Assembly: GCA_029237695.1 (NCBI GenBank)
Contig: CM055279.1
Span: forward strand, 868,001 to 932,000
DNA length: 64,000 bases
From: Conchocele bisecta
Lineage: Eukaryota > Mollusca > Bivalvia > Lucinida > Thyasiridae
Direction of reading: 5' to 3'
Shown: positions 8,988 to 19,289 of the stretch, one piece after another
Position numbering within the stretch: position 1 is the stretch's first letter
Layout of the letters: each line of letters begins with the position of its first letter
Program-made: the position numbers and the translations under genes
Notes under the pieces: generated by a model
The model's database searches: none
The model's input: the letters and a program-made list of their open reading frames with translations, nothing else
What the model was told of the DNA's origin: nothing

Positions 8988-10634
8988 AGGACGAAATGTG
9001 TGTTCAAACAAAATGTGTCGTGGAGTCATTGCTATAATTATGTTCTGAAAGTCATTGAATTTGCCGCCAATTTATTAGCATTTGACAGGCTGTGAAACAT
9101 TAAAATGTTCTTTGTGTTTTGTTTAAATTTAACAATAATGTGATTCACTTAATATAAACATGCAATATGTACATACAAATAATAATTGATGAGAAAACAA
9201 GCTTTTATAACAAGGTTAAGTTCTTCTTGGTGTTTATTACAAAATCTTGGAAAATTCAATTGTCAATGTGTGTTTTCCAAGTGAAATAGTATGTCGAAGT
9301 ACATGTAACTGCACCGAGTTGGTAAGTCATACTTATCTAATAGAAATATTCACATGTTATTACCAAATATTTAGTGCTAAATATCACTGTATGTCAAATG
9401 GTGAAACCGTAATATTTCGTGCCAAAATAGACCGGTATATACCGGTAGTAGTAATTGAACTGTGGCATATTTCCTATCGTTTACCCTTCTATCGCTGGCA
9501 AACATACATGTGTTTTGTTTCTCCATGAAATGTGTTGAAATCTTGTTTGGACCTTCATGGTATGTAGCACACAAATCCAGGCATTCATTTACCAATAATT
9601 CCAGCACAAAAATATTTACACAATTCCCTAACATTTGATTGGTCCGTTGCAAGTTTCCGTCCAAAATTTATATCCCAGTAAACTCCATGCCGAACTACTT
9701 TCCTTAACCGTCGGGCGCAGTTAAAATAATTCTTAAGAAAACGGAAAATAAACACATTTTCTTGATGAATTTATTTCAAATGCTGGAATTATAAGGAATG
9801 AATGGCCTTTTTGTTTAATTTATCGGGGATATTCAGATATTCCCGCGACTTTTCCAAGTTTATACCCCGATAAATTCCACAAAAAGGCCATTCATTCCTA
9901 TATACACATATGGCCCGAATTCCGCCCCTTTGCCCAGTGATAGGGGCCGTTTTTTCTTCCAAAACTCAAAATTCCAAATTGAAAAGTAAAAAAATTGGGT
10001 ATTAATGTTTTACAACATTTCCTTTTCTATTTGCTTCATTTCTCAATTAAAGTATATGCTGTTGCATTTGAACCGTCTCGTCAATTGAGTGGTAACCACA
10101 TATACTTTTGATGAGAAAAAGGCCCCTTCCCTTTTTGGCTGGCTTAATACCTGAATGTCCGACATAGTTTTAATCACTGTATAACACTATGCTTGAAGTC
10201 CACTTAAACCATCACGTTATAACATAATCGAAGGGGTCAGTGGATGAAGATGGCTAACTCCTAGCCCTCTTATTCCACTGACCCATTCAATTGTGATACA
10301 CATTTATTCACACTTAACTTGTAGTCGGCACACGATAGCGTTAACGGTACAGATAAAATCCGGGTACCGCTAGGATGCGTTGAAGGTGTCGAGTCTGCCA
10401 GGACCGGCAATCTGGGTTTGTGCAAGTGAGGCGTGACTGTGTTTATTACAGAATCTCATACCGTGATGTGGTATCATGTATAACTAACCGGGGCTATGTT
10501 CTCGTTGTTCATCCAAACTATATATGCTGCAATGGAACTTGTATTGTGTATATATATACATACCTGTACAATGTATATTCTAATGTATATGTGTACGTTC
10601 TGTGAATATTTTCAACACATCCCCAAGCTTCTGT
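8988..10634. other. AT-rich intergenic stretch with two inverted repeats
   Basis: 9790-9902 is an inverted repeat (AGGAATGAATGGCCTTTTTG against AAAAAGGCCATTCATTCCT). 10040-10115 is a partial copy of the family E palindrome (GCATTTGAACCGTCTCGTC). 10225-10290 has a short GGGTCAGTGGA/TCCACTGACCC inverted repeat. The ORFs at 9247-9528 (+), 9377-9664 (-) and 10420-10780 (+) have no domain features and biased low-complexity content. I see no gene. Confidence 0.5.
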
Positions 10635-10945
10635 TTATCTCCTCGCTGATAGGCAAGAGGGGATATAGCGTTACTCCATGTACGTATGCACCTCCTACGT
10701 ATGCACCTCCATGTACGTATGCACATACGTACATTAGGAACACCCTTCATTTTTCAATAACTCGTGAACCACTTCACTGATTTTGATAATATTTGGCCAC
10801 AATGTATGTCTATGGATGGTGCTTTGTTTTGCATATGACCCACATCTGACTGCCCAAGGTCAAAGGTCACTGAGGACTTTTGTTTGACCCACATTTGACC
10901 GTTTTCTGTTTCTTATCAAGGCTGCCAGCGAGGGGATAAGCTTCG
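10635..10945. repeat. dispersed repeat with GATAGGCAAGAGGGGATATA
   Basis: This copy contains GATAGGCAAGAGGGGATATA, ATTTTTCAATAACTCGTGAA and CACTGATTTTGATAATATTT, and ends GCGAGGGGATAAGCTTCG. A second copy is at 12318-12632. Inside each is a different microsatellite: ACGTATGCACCTCC here and (GTGC)n in the second. Confidence 0.65.
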
Positions 10946-10984
10946 TTTAACGATGCCATTCCTGTTAAAATTATAGCCATTTAT

Positions 10985-11545
10985 TTGCATTACCCAAACA
11001 AACTTGATACCAGCTAACATCTGGTTAGAAAAAAACCCTGACTTATTGTGCATACGACCGGTGAAGACCCAGATCAACCTGTGCATTCGAACAGTCTGAT
11101 CAGGGTCTACACTGTTTGCCATTCTGCTAATAATCCTTAATGATCCTTTATGAATCTGGCAAACAAAGTGGAACATTGGCAATCTGTACAAGTGTACTGT
11201 AGTCAGATCAGGACCTACACATGTGAGAAATGAAGTAGCGAGATTGTAGCCCACTATACATGAGCCATAAAACCTTCATTCAATCAATTTATCAAACCAT
11301 ACAGCTGCCTGTGACTGGAGCAATGGGACATTTGTGGCCTGTGTAGATCCAGATCAGCCTGTGTATCCTGATCAGGCACTGCACTGGTCACCATTCCATC
11401 CAGGAAACGCCCGTTCTGCTTCTAACAAGCAATATACAAATGTAGATCATTATCAGACTACAGGCGTGTGCTATTTCATCAGGAGTGACACGGGTCACAA
11501 ATCCCATAGGCCCTATTTCTGCTGTCACAGTCATGTGTACATTTG
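10985..11545. mobile_element. repeat family B, two pieces
   Basis: About 10985-11215 is in one orientation (ATGACCGGTGAAGACCCAG-like, GATCAACCTGTGCATTCGAA). 11298-11545 has TGTAGATCCAGATCAGCCTG and ACACGGGTCACAAATCCCAT. The 112-codon - strand ORF here is a repeat read-through. Confidence 0.6.
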
Positions 11546-11939
11546 AAATCATTTATACATGCTATAGTTGCGTTGTAATTGTGTTATCATGTTTATGTTG
11601 ACAAGCTGGCAAATGTATATCATGTGCACCTTCTATTTAACCCTGCTTCGACCTACATTATCTTAAATATCCTTAATTTTTTATGGTTTAAGCAAAGTTC
11701 AGAATCCTGGAAATTACATATTTCCTGACAGTGGCCTTGTTCTGATAGCTATAGATGTTTACAAATATTGGGAAATGTACTCGTCCGCTCGTATTGGCGT
11801 GTGAATTTTGGATCTAGACGAGAGTTCATTTAAATGAATAGTGCAGCATTAACATTAAAATATATAGGATTGCATTAGTTGAATTCCATTCTGGACGAGT
11901 GCAAAATTAAGACAAATGAAACGAGACAATAAACAAACA
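11546..11939. other. no feature recognised
   Basis: This is AT-rich single-copy-looking sequence with no convincing ORF, splice-bounded exon or repeat shared with the rest of the window. Confidence 0.4.
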
Positions 11940-12110
11940 GGGCCCGGTTGTTCAAAACACCAGTTAGCTTAACGGACTGTTAAATCCTTAACGGACTGTT
12001 AAATCCTTAACTGAATGGTTAAAATCTCTGTTAAAACAGAGATTTTAACCATTCAGTTAAAGATTTAACAGTCCGTTAAGCTAACGGATGTTTTGAACAA
12101 CCGGGCCCTG
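11940..12110. mobile_element. MITE family M, second copy
   Basis: The termini are GGGCCCGGTTGTTCAAAAC and GTTTTGAACAACCGGGCCC. The arms continue GTTAGCTTAACGGACTGTTA. TTAACGGACTGTTAAATCC is duplicated in the left arm. The same family as 4877-4990. Confidence 0.8.
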
Positions 12111-12317
12111 GACACTGTTTCCGGAGTGACAACATAATGTCTCCCTGTTCTTGGAATAGTCGAGCTAAAAATGGCTCCAGCAAATACTAACATATGTAGG
12201 AAAATATACCGTAGGTGGAACCCAGACAACTCAGCAGGTGAATGTGATACACATTGCCCATTGTTATACAGAACGCTGTTGTTAATTGTTTGTTGTAAAT
12301 TCTATGACATCATTGTT

Positions 12318-12372
12318 GTCCCCTCGCCGATAGGCAAGAAGGGGATATAGCGTTAGTCCATGTGAGTGTGTG

Positions 12373-12412
<40 letters not shown>

Positions 12413-12632
12413 GCGTGCGTAACACCTTTCATTTTTCAATAACTCCTGAACTGCTTCACCGATTTTGATAATATTTATCACAATGTGTGTCATGGGATGG
12501 TGCTGTGTTTTGTATACGACACACATCCTACCGTCCAAAGCCAGGGTCACTGGTGTTCACCTTGTTGTAGGGCAAGACTGTTGTTTTTTTTTATTATTAT
12601 CTAGTCTGGCAGTGAGGGGATTTGCCTCGTAA
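12318..12632. repeat. dispersed GATAGGCAAG repeat, second copy, with (GTGC)n
   Basis: It matches 10635-10945 (GATATAGCGTTAGTCCATG, TTTTGATAATATTTATCACA, GTGAGGGGATTTGCCTCG). (GTGC)n at 12372-12415 is the microsatellite inside. The His-Ala-Arg-Thr ORF on the - strand is this microsatellite. Confidence 0.7.
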
Positions 12633-12714
12633 TAAGGATCCCTTGTTTTCATATAGTTCCGTGTTTCATGTTTTGTATTTTATCAAAAGCAGCTCGTCTC
12701 ATATTTCTGTTTCA

Positions 12715-13227
12715 TGTTTAACCGTTAAACTGCTGAATTAAATATTGTCGTCTGCTGTTTATTTTATATTGTCATCAAAAACATGGTTTGACAGCACTTT
12801 TGATCAAGTGCTGTCAAACAATGTTTTTATTGAGAAAGAAGTCAAAATATAAAGCAAAAGCAGACAACAATTTTCATGTCCAGCATTCTAATAGTTAACC
12901 TGCCTACAATCAAGATATATTGACGGAGTTGTATTATATTTAGTGTTAGATAGACCATGTAGTGCTATATCTACCAGTAATTGCACGTTCTAGATCTAGA
13001 TGTATGTATTAACCTTACACTGCTCAATTCAATTATTTTGTCGTCTGCTGGTTGTGTTTTATTTTCCATTTTTCTTATCAAAGACATGGTTTGACAGCAC
13101 TTTAGAATCATTTCCAATGGAAATGATTCCAAGGTGTTGCCAAACCATGTTTCTATTGAGAATAATCACAAAATATTAAACAACAGCAGACGACAATTTT
13201 TGTTTCCTGCGTTCTAAGGGTTAAGTT
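12715..13227. mobile_element. two MITE family F copies in tandem
   Basis: Copies lie at 12715-12902 and 13008-13227. Each starts near TTAACC-type ends, has GTCGTCTGCTG near the left and CAGCAGAC(G/A)ACAATTTT near the right, and a central hairpin of CATGGTTTGACAGCACTTT and its complement. Other copies lie at 18310-18550, 30340-30535, 39784-39997 and 63787-63915. Confidence 0.8.
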
Positions 13228-13849
13228 ACAATTTTTTGCATAAAATGGGCTTCCGCAGTGATTTTGGTGTTATAGAGCTCCTGACACCAGATAAGATAAA
13301 TTTCAGTTCGGTACTTTGAGAGGATTTCAATAACTGTTTGCTGTCAATCCATGCCAAAAACTTCTCTCATTTATATATATATATCCCTATATATCTAGAA
13401 CTGTGTATTAAACTATTATCCTGTTACTTAGATATTGTGTAACTATGTATAACAATAGAAATATCAACTCAAGGACCTGTTGTTTAATGGACATAAACTC
13501 GCCTTTAAATCAACCAATCATTGCTATAAACTCATTGCATGCTGAATACACATTTATGGTGTCATATGGACCTGGCACCAGATCAGGTTATTCTGAATAA
13601 AATTGAAATAATTTTCGCTATTTTTCTTACTTCTGCTTAGAACTATATGTTGTGACCACTCATTTGAACCGTCTCGATGATGAGACGGTTCCAATGAGTG
13701 GTAACAACATACACTTCTGTGCATAATTAAAAAAATAATTCTGTAGGCTCTGCATGTAATGAGTTCACAGTTGCCGTTGTATGATATACACCTATAGAAA
13801 ACAAGTAGATTTTTATAATGTTCAAAGTTGCCTTTATATATGACATGAT
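13228..13849. other. decayed SINE remnant and family E palindrome
   Basis: 13255-13530 contains SINE-like phrases (CTCCTGACACCAGATAAG, GTTTAATGGACATAAACTC) but is degenerate. 13645-13715 is a palindrome (ACCACTCATTTGAACCGTCT against GACGGTTCCAATGAGTGGT). A partial relative is at 10040. No gene is seen; the 116-codon - strand ORF crosses these repeats. Confidence 0.5.
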
Positions 13850-14402
13850 CCACGTTGAGAAAACAGGTTCTATTGTCTGCGACCAGTGTAGATCCTGATA
13901 CCACTCATTGGGGTGTAGACCCAGATCAGCTTGTGTATTCGCACAGTCCGATCAGTATCTACACTGGGCACATAAACGCCAGTGAGTCGCACATTAATCA
14001 TCCTGCGAACAGTGTGAATTACTATTGGCCAGCAGAAGTGTTCGATGATCAGGATCTATGCTGGTTAGCTGTGAAATGTGGCTGTGACTCAAGAAATGGG
14101 GCTTATGGGTTTTGCAACAAGTGTAGATCCAGATCAGCCTGTGCATCCGCAGTCTGATCAGGATCTGCACTGATCGCCATTCCATCACTGAAACACCCGT
14201 TATGCTTCTAACAAACAACATATCGATGGTCTAGTAACATAAGGTCGTACCTGCTATGCTAAATGCTAAAGCATAGCACTTACGACCTTATGTTACTAGA
14301 CCATCGATATGTTGTTATCAGGCTACAGGTGTGTGCTATTTGATGAGGAGCTACACTGGTCATAAAGTCCATAAGCCCCATTTCTCCAGTCACAGCCACT
14401 TA
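13850..14402. mobile_element. repeat family B interrupted by a 97-bp palindrome
   Basis: B-type blocks are GTGTAGACCCAGATCAGCTT, AAGTGTAGATCCAGATCAGC and CATTCCATCACTGAAACACC. The usual B phrase (GCTTCTAACAAACAACAT, then TATCAGGCTACAGGTGTGTG) is split by a perfect-looking palindrome at 14218-14314 with arms ATCGATGGTCTAGTAACATA. The palindrome is therefore a later insertion into an older B copy. Confidence 0.75.
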
Positions 14403-14403
14403 T

Positions 14404-14636
14404 GAGACACTTCATGTGATTTTGTACTTTCGGACATCTGTGTAATTTCATAAATAGAGTCTAAAATTGACAAAATGTTCAGAGTACATGCGGAATATGA
14501 TATACGGTAATGCCGTATGCACTCTGAACATTTTGTCAACTTTTGACAAAATGTAAAGAAAATATTGTTAATTTTGTAAACATATTTCATGAAATTACGC
14601 AGATGATACGAAGATACAGAATCACATGGCGTGTCT
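14404..14636. mobile_element. MITE family G
   Basis: The ends are GAGACACTTCATGTGATTTT and AATCACATGGCGTGTCTC. Subterminal TAATTTCATAAATAGAGTC and ATTTCATGAAATTACGCAGA flank a core hairpin of ACAAAATGTTCAGAGTACAT. Other copies lie at 40886-41109, 51408-51660 and 61165-61402. Confidence 0.8.
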
Positions 14637-15047
14637 CGTATAAGCCTGGTTTTGTCGGCTTGTGGCCCATGCGTTTTTCTTGCAATACATGCGTACTTGT
14701 AAACTGCTTCAATTAGGAGACTGCTTCTTAAGGTGCAATATTTTGTTACAAGCGTTAATTAGGTTAGTCGATTACGTTATTTAGGTTAGACAGTTATGTT
14801 TATTTTGCATTGTACGTAACTGGAGAAATAGGTCTTGTGGGCTTTGTGACCAGTGTAGAGTCAGATCTGGTAGCTGGTTAAATACTAGACTGGTCACACA
14901 CGACATAGGCCCTAGTTCTGTTTTCCCAGTGCCCACAGGTAAACATAGGACCTGTGATGTAACCAGTGTAGACCCTGGTCAGACAGCTCATCCATTCATT
15001 TATGTATATTATCTGCTGGTAAAACACCCGTCTTTTAACAAATGGCC
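14637..15047. other. no gene seen; faint family B fragments
   Basis: 14820-15010 has GACCAGTGTAGAGTCAGATC and TGTAACCAGTGTAGACCCTG, remnants of repeat family B. The rest is not recognised. Confidence 0.4.
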
Positions 15048-15295
15048 AGGAGCCGTTTCACTAAACTTTGTAAGACTAAAATGTTCGTAAGTGCAAACTT
15101 ATGATAGTCTGTAAATTTTACATTAACAGTGTTATCTTGTAAACAATTATTGGATTTACATTTATTGAACATAGGCTGCATATGCAGCCTATGCTCAATA
15201 AATGTAAATCCATCAATTGAAATTTACAGACGATCCTAAATTTGCACCTACGAACATTTTAGTCGTACAAAGTTTAGTGAAACGGGCCCCTGGAT
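15048..15295. mobile_element. MITE family D, complete copy
   Basis: The left end is GCCGTTTCACTAAACTTTGT and the right end CAAAGTTTAGTGAAACGGGC, followed by CCC. The centre is the palindrome AGGCTGCATATGCAGCCT. Subterminal AAAATGTTCGTAAGTGCAAA is mirrored by CACCTACGAACATTTTAG. Related copies lie at 31670-32043, 61467-61717 and 62331-62553. Confidence 0.85.
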
Positions 15296-15439
15296 CCTTA
15301 TAAGGCTGTAGACACGTGTCAGCTGATTGGGGACTAGACTGGCTTGTCACAGTCACAGTTACCTTAGACCAGTCTGTTTATTTTGCCTATGTGTAAACGC
15401 CATTCACTGCTGAAGGGTTGTTTATGACAGGGCCGGGGT

Positions 15440-15805
15440 TGGTCCATAATCTAGTGGTAGACCATTGGACTTCGTGGCCGGTGTGAGCGGTTGGTTGGGT
15501 AAATTTTAACGATGAGGTTCACCCTTACTGGAATGGTTTGGCACTCGGGTACATTTTTGGCTTTCTTGCTACTTGAGAGTTGAATCTGGTTAACCCATTA
15601 TAAAAGCAGTACCCCTTATGTGAGTATTACGATTATTCATATTTCATAATCCTATTTGGTGTGGTCAGGTCAGGTTATTCTAATTCCCCCCATACACAGA
15701 ATACAGCAGGTTAAAACGGGATCAAATCCGTTTGCCTGGCCTTACTTGACCTTAGCTGTTGATAGGCCGTTAAACACCAATAAACAAACAAAGAAAACAA
15801 ACAAA
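15440..15805 (+). mobile_element. tRNA-derived SINE, near full length
   Basis: The head has ATAATCTAGTGGTAGACCAT (box A-like) and GATGAGGTTCACCCTTACTG (box B-like). The body contains CCCCTTATGTGAGTATTACG and AATCCTATTTGGTGTGGTCA, then GCAGGTTAAAACGGGATCAA. The 3' end is TGATAGGCCGTTAAACACCA followed by an A-rich (CAAA)n-type tail. The same structure on the - strand at 53280-53681 has a clear target duplication, which defines the 3' boundary. Confidence 0.75.
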
Positions 15806-15839
15806 CTAGCACTATTCATAATACTTTTAGGGAGTGGGC

Positions 15840-16075
15840 CTAAGTGACTCGGTGTGGATCACCTGGCACCAGGTATGGTTATTCTAATTTTAGGGCTGAT
15901 TATACCATATTTTTTCTGTAAATATACAGTTCTGATTTTGAAATTCGCCCACTTCCCTCACCATCACAACAGGTGAAATGAGATTCTAGCCCGTTAACCC
16001 GGCCTAAAATTACCTTAGCTGTTGACAGGCCGTTAAACACCATGAAATATAACCCCAATCAATGAACCAATGACA
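15840..16075 (+). mobile_element. SINE, 5'-shortened copy
   Basis: It contains GACTCGGTGTGGATCACCTG, AATATACAGTTCTGATTTTG, ACCTTAGCTGTTGACAGGCC and GTTAAACACCATGAAAT. It is head to tail with the previous SINE. Confidence 0.65.
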
Positions 16076-17089
16076 TCTGACATACTTGTATGCCTGTTTC
16101 TAACCTGTTATATTTTGGCCATTTTTGGTGCATTTATTTCTGTTCTGTTTAGTCTTCCATTATTTGTGAGTTTGTCTGAGATCATGTGACTGTGACTGGA
16201 TATATCGGGCTCATGGTGTGTTGCCCGTGTTGCTCCGGAACACTACTCCAGTCTTATTATGGTCTATACTGTCCATTAGAGGCAAAAATAGAGGATCTTG
16301 CCCAAGTGGTGATTTAATTATTATGGTATTTATTAAACTAGTTTACTGATTTCATAAGAAACGAAGCTATGCTGCGTTTCTTATGAAATCTGTATAATCT
16401 TTTCATAAATAGAGAATTTAATTACTATGATATTTATAATCGTTTCATAAATAGAGGATCTTACATGAGTGATGATTTAATATGATATTTATTAAACAAG
16501 TTTACTGATTTCATAAGAAATGAGGCTATGCCTGTATAATCATTTCTGCAGCCATCACATGAGCATATGTATTGCACTAGTGTACATGTACGTGTCGTGT
16601 ATTTTATTACAATTAGTGCACAATGAAAGGCCATTAAGTTGAATAACCTACGTTTCTCTCACTAAATAACGAGCGACGCAGACACTGATCTGAGCGTGGA
16701 CCCTTAATACCATAAGTGTCGATTCTCCAGTCACAGTCACATATCGGCATCAAACAATATTTGTGAACCACATTTGTGTAAATGCTTTAATACATCTGTA
16801 TATTTCAGACTTGCCTTGTCCATATCAGTTATGATGCATTTATGTTGACATTTGTGTTGTCAATTTTCAGGACATAAATTCAGTTCTTCAACATATTCAA
16901 TCTGCTATGCTTATGTATATTGCTTATTGTTGTCAGAACAAATGAAATTATAGTTTGCTTTTGGTTGTATTTTTTTCTCATAATTTTCTTCGCATTGCTC
17001 AAACTTAGCTTATTTTTTTTCAAGATTTTACTTATTGTATAGTATTTTTATCAGCTTTGAGTGTAAATGACAACCTGACAAAACCGGAC
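16076..17089. other. palindromic TTTCATAAG repeat, otherwise no gene
   Basis: About 16300-16560 holds repeated AGTTTACTGATTTCATAAGAAA, of which ATTTCATAAGAAACGAAGC and its complement form a hairpin, plus TTTTCATAAATAGAG twice. The phrase recurs at about 33868 and 34390 beside family C, so this is likely a decayed relative. The rest is AT-rich with no exon seen. Confidence 0.45.
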
Positions 17090-17310
17090 TTATTGCATTG
17101 GTGCCCAGTGTAGATGCTGATCATTATACAGCCTACTACATGTAACTGATTACCGTACAAGTAGATATTTTCTAGGGTTGTTAATGCATCATATATTATA
17201 TTGACTGAATGACGAACAGTGTAGACCCTGATCAGACTGCGCAATGTGCAGTCTGATCTGGGTCTAGACTGGTCGAAAGGCAGTAAGTCCAGTTTTGTCC
17301 AATTGTAGCC
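17090..17310. mobile_element. repeat family B fragment
   Basis: GTGTAGATGCTGATCATTAT and AGTGTAGACCCTGATCAGAC with inverted CAGTCTGATCTGGGTCTAGA identify it. Strongly degenerate. Confidence 0.55.
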
Positions 17311-17994
17311 ACAATTAGTCGTCGTTAAACATCATTAAATAAATAAATAGTGTTTGGCACACTGGGACTGGATATAGTCCAAGTCCGAATGTCCACCCCT
17401 GTGGTCAGTATGTCCAACATCACCGGGATTCACCCTTGGAATCAGATCAGGAAATTGTGCACTGTATAGATCACGTTGCTTCCGAACATTATCAAACCCG
17501 ATTTTCCGACGTGACATAATTTCAGCTGATTTTCAGTGGTGATTGGTTTGGAGCATGTGATGGGTATTTTAACGATCGGGATTCATGCTTTCAATGTTAA
17601 TATTCCGTTCTGATTTTCGGAATTAAAACAAATGTCCTGTAAAACCAGCTAAAACAATGACATCACGCTGTTCGGAGACCACATGATCCCACACGCTGTT
17701 GTGGTTTCTGTTGTGAATTGTTAGTGCTTCCTCAATACAGATGCATGTATTCAAATGATTCATGTTTACACACAAATGATTCATGTTTACACACAAATGA
17801 TTCATGTTTACACACAAATGATTCATGTTTACACACTGCTTTCTTGTTAAATGAATGCAAACCTCCAATCAATCAATCAAGTCGGAATGGGCCGCTCGAA
17901 ATTGGAGAACGTGCTCGGAATGTTTTACAAGCACAGGTTCTAGACACTAGTACTGAACGACACATGCTTTAGGAACTAGATCTAGATATACATG
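17311..17994. repeat. SINE remnant and 21-bp tandem repeat
   Basis: About 17335-17640 has CACTGGGACTGGATATAGTC, GGGATTCACCCTTGGAATCA and GATCGGGATTCATGC, degenerate SINE-like pieces. 17752-17838 is ACAAATGATTCATGTTTACAC repeated four times, identical in the full units. ORFs through it on both strands (NMNHLCV and HTNDSCL periods) are repeat artefacts. Confidence 0.65.
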
Positions 17995-18309
17995 TACATG
18001 TATGTGTCCCTTGTATGAGTAATATGATTATTCCTAATCCTGTTACTTTTAGGGGAAGGGGCCAAGTGACTGGTGTGGTATGGACCTGGCACCAGGTTCG
18101 GTTATTCATTTTCTCCCCAATGCAGCATGTTACATGCGGGATCGAACCCGTTGGCCCGGCCTTAAATGACCTTAGCTGTTGATAGGCTGTTAAACACCAA
18201 TAAATCAAATCAACATATATGTGTATGGGGCTAAGTACTATTGTGTGGTAATGACACCTGGCACCAGGTCGGGATATTGTGTCTTCAGTGCTGGATTTCA
18301 GAGATGAAT
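17995..18309 (+). mobile_element. SINE copy plus adjacent SINE fragment
   Basis: 17995-18215 has GGAAGGGGCCAAGTGACTGG, CCAATGCAGCATGTTACATG, box-B-like GGGATCGAACCCGTTGGC and the 3' end TTGATAGGCTGTTAAACACC with AATAAATCAAATC. A second fragment (TAATGACACCTGGCACCAGG) follows at 18225-18305. Confidence 0.7.
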
Positions 18310-18550
18310 ATTTAACCCTTAAATTGCCAAATTAAATGTTGTCGTCTGCTGTTTATTTTTTATTTTTATTTTCTCACATCAAAAACATGGTGCTGTCAAA
18401 CCATGTGTTTATTGAGAAAGAAGACAACATATAAACCATGTGTTTATTGAGAAAGAAGACAACATATAAACCATGTCTTTATTGAGAAAGAAGACAACAT
18501 ATAAAGCATCAGCAGACGACAATTTTCGTGCTCCGCAGTGTAAGGGTTAA
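18310..18550. mobile_element. MITE family F with 36-bp internal triplication
   Basis: The ends are TTAACCCTTAAATTGCC and GCAGTGTAAGGGTTAA. AACCATGTGTTTATTGAGAA followed by AGAAGACAACATATA repeats three times (about 18400-18503). It is a small example of tandem amplification inside a MITE. Confidence 0.8.
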
Positions 18551-18889
18551 TGTTTCCCTGATACAGGGATATTCTCCTGTTTTCTATTTGGGCCAAGATC
18601 CCAGAATGCAGAGTTTATTGCATTTTCATTTATCATCATCCTGCACACTCTCGGTCAACTATACGAAAACTGCGATGAATGCACAGAGCATAGTGTAGGT
18701 TCGGATCAGACTGTGCAGATGTGCTGGCTGATCCGAGGCTGCACTGGCCGCAATCGTCATAATATCCCTGTTATCAACTGACACCATATGCAACACATGT
18801 ACGTATTATACAATAATAACAATATGAAATTATTAAACATGTTCTTTATATAAACTTGTCACATGTTATTTTATTTCTTGATCCTTCCA
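18551..18889. other. no gene seen; short family B fragment
   Basis: About 18705-18775 has GGTTCGGATCAGACTGTGCA and CTGGCTGATCCGAGGCTGCA, a B-type palindrome remnant. Nothing else is recognised. Confidence 0.4.
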
Positions 18890-19162
18890 CTGTTGAAATA
18901 GCGCTAATCCTATTACTTTTAGGGGATGGGATAAATGATGCTGGTGTGGCGAGGGCCTGGCACCAGATCAGGTTGTTCTAATTTCAGGACTGAATATATA
19001 TTTTGATTGTAAATATTGAGTTCTGAAGTTGGGATTTACCCCCCTCGGACAGGTGGATACGGGACTCGACCCCGTTGACCCGTCTGCGTGTAGACTCCCT
19101 GAGGCTTGTACCTCTATGTCAGAAAAGCGGACGTTAAACCCTATTCACTCACTCACTCACTC
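18890..19162 (+). mobile_element. SINE with a different 3' end and (CACT)n tail
   Basis: The body matches the other SINEs (GGCCTGGCACCAGATCAGGT, AAATATTGAGTTCTGAAGTT, GGGACTCGACCCCGTTGACC). After the box-B-like region it switches to TGAGGCTTGTACCTCTATGT, AGAAAAGCGGACGTTAAACC and a (CACT)n tail, in place of GATAGGCCGTTAAACACCAA. A 63-bp piece of this 3' end occurs inverted inside the hexanucleotide array at 41746-41808. Confidence 0.75.
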
Positions 19163-19289
19163 CACTGTTGAAGTGTCGCAATAGGTTTTGCGTGCACACA
19201 CAAAACTGTGTCACGTGCACACGTGATAGCTTAGCCAATGAAACGACCTACACGTCAGTTTACCAGGGTTGTACACCAGTATGACATGT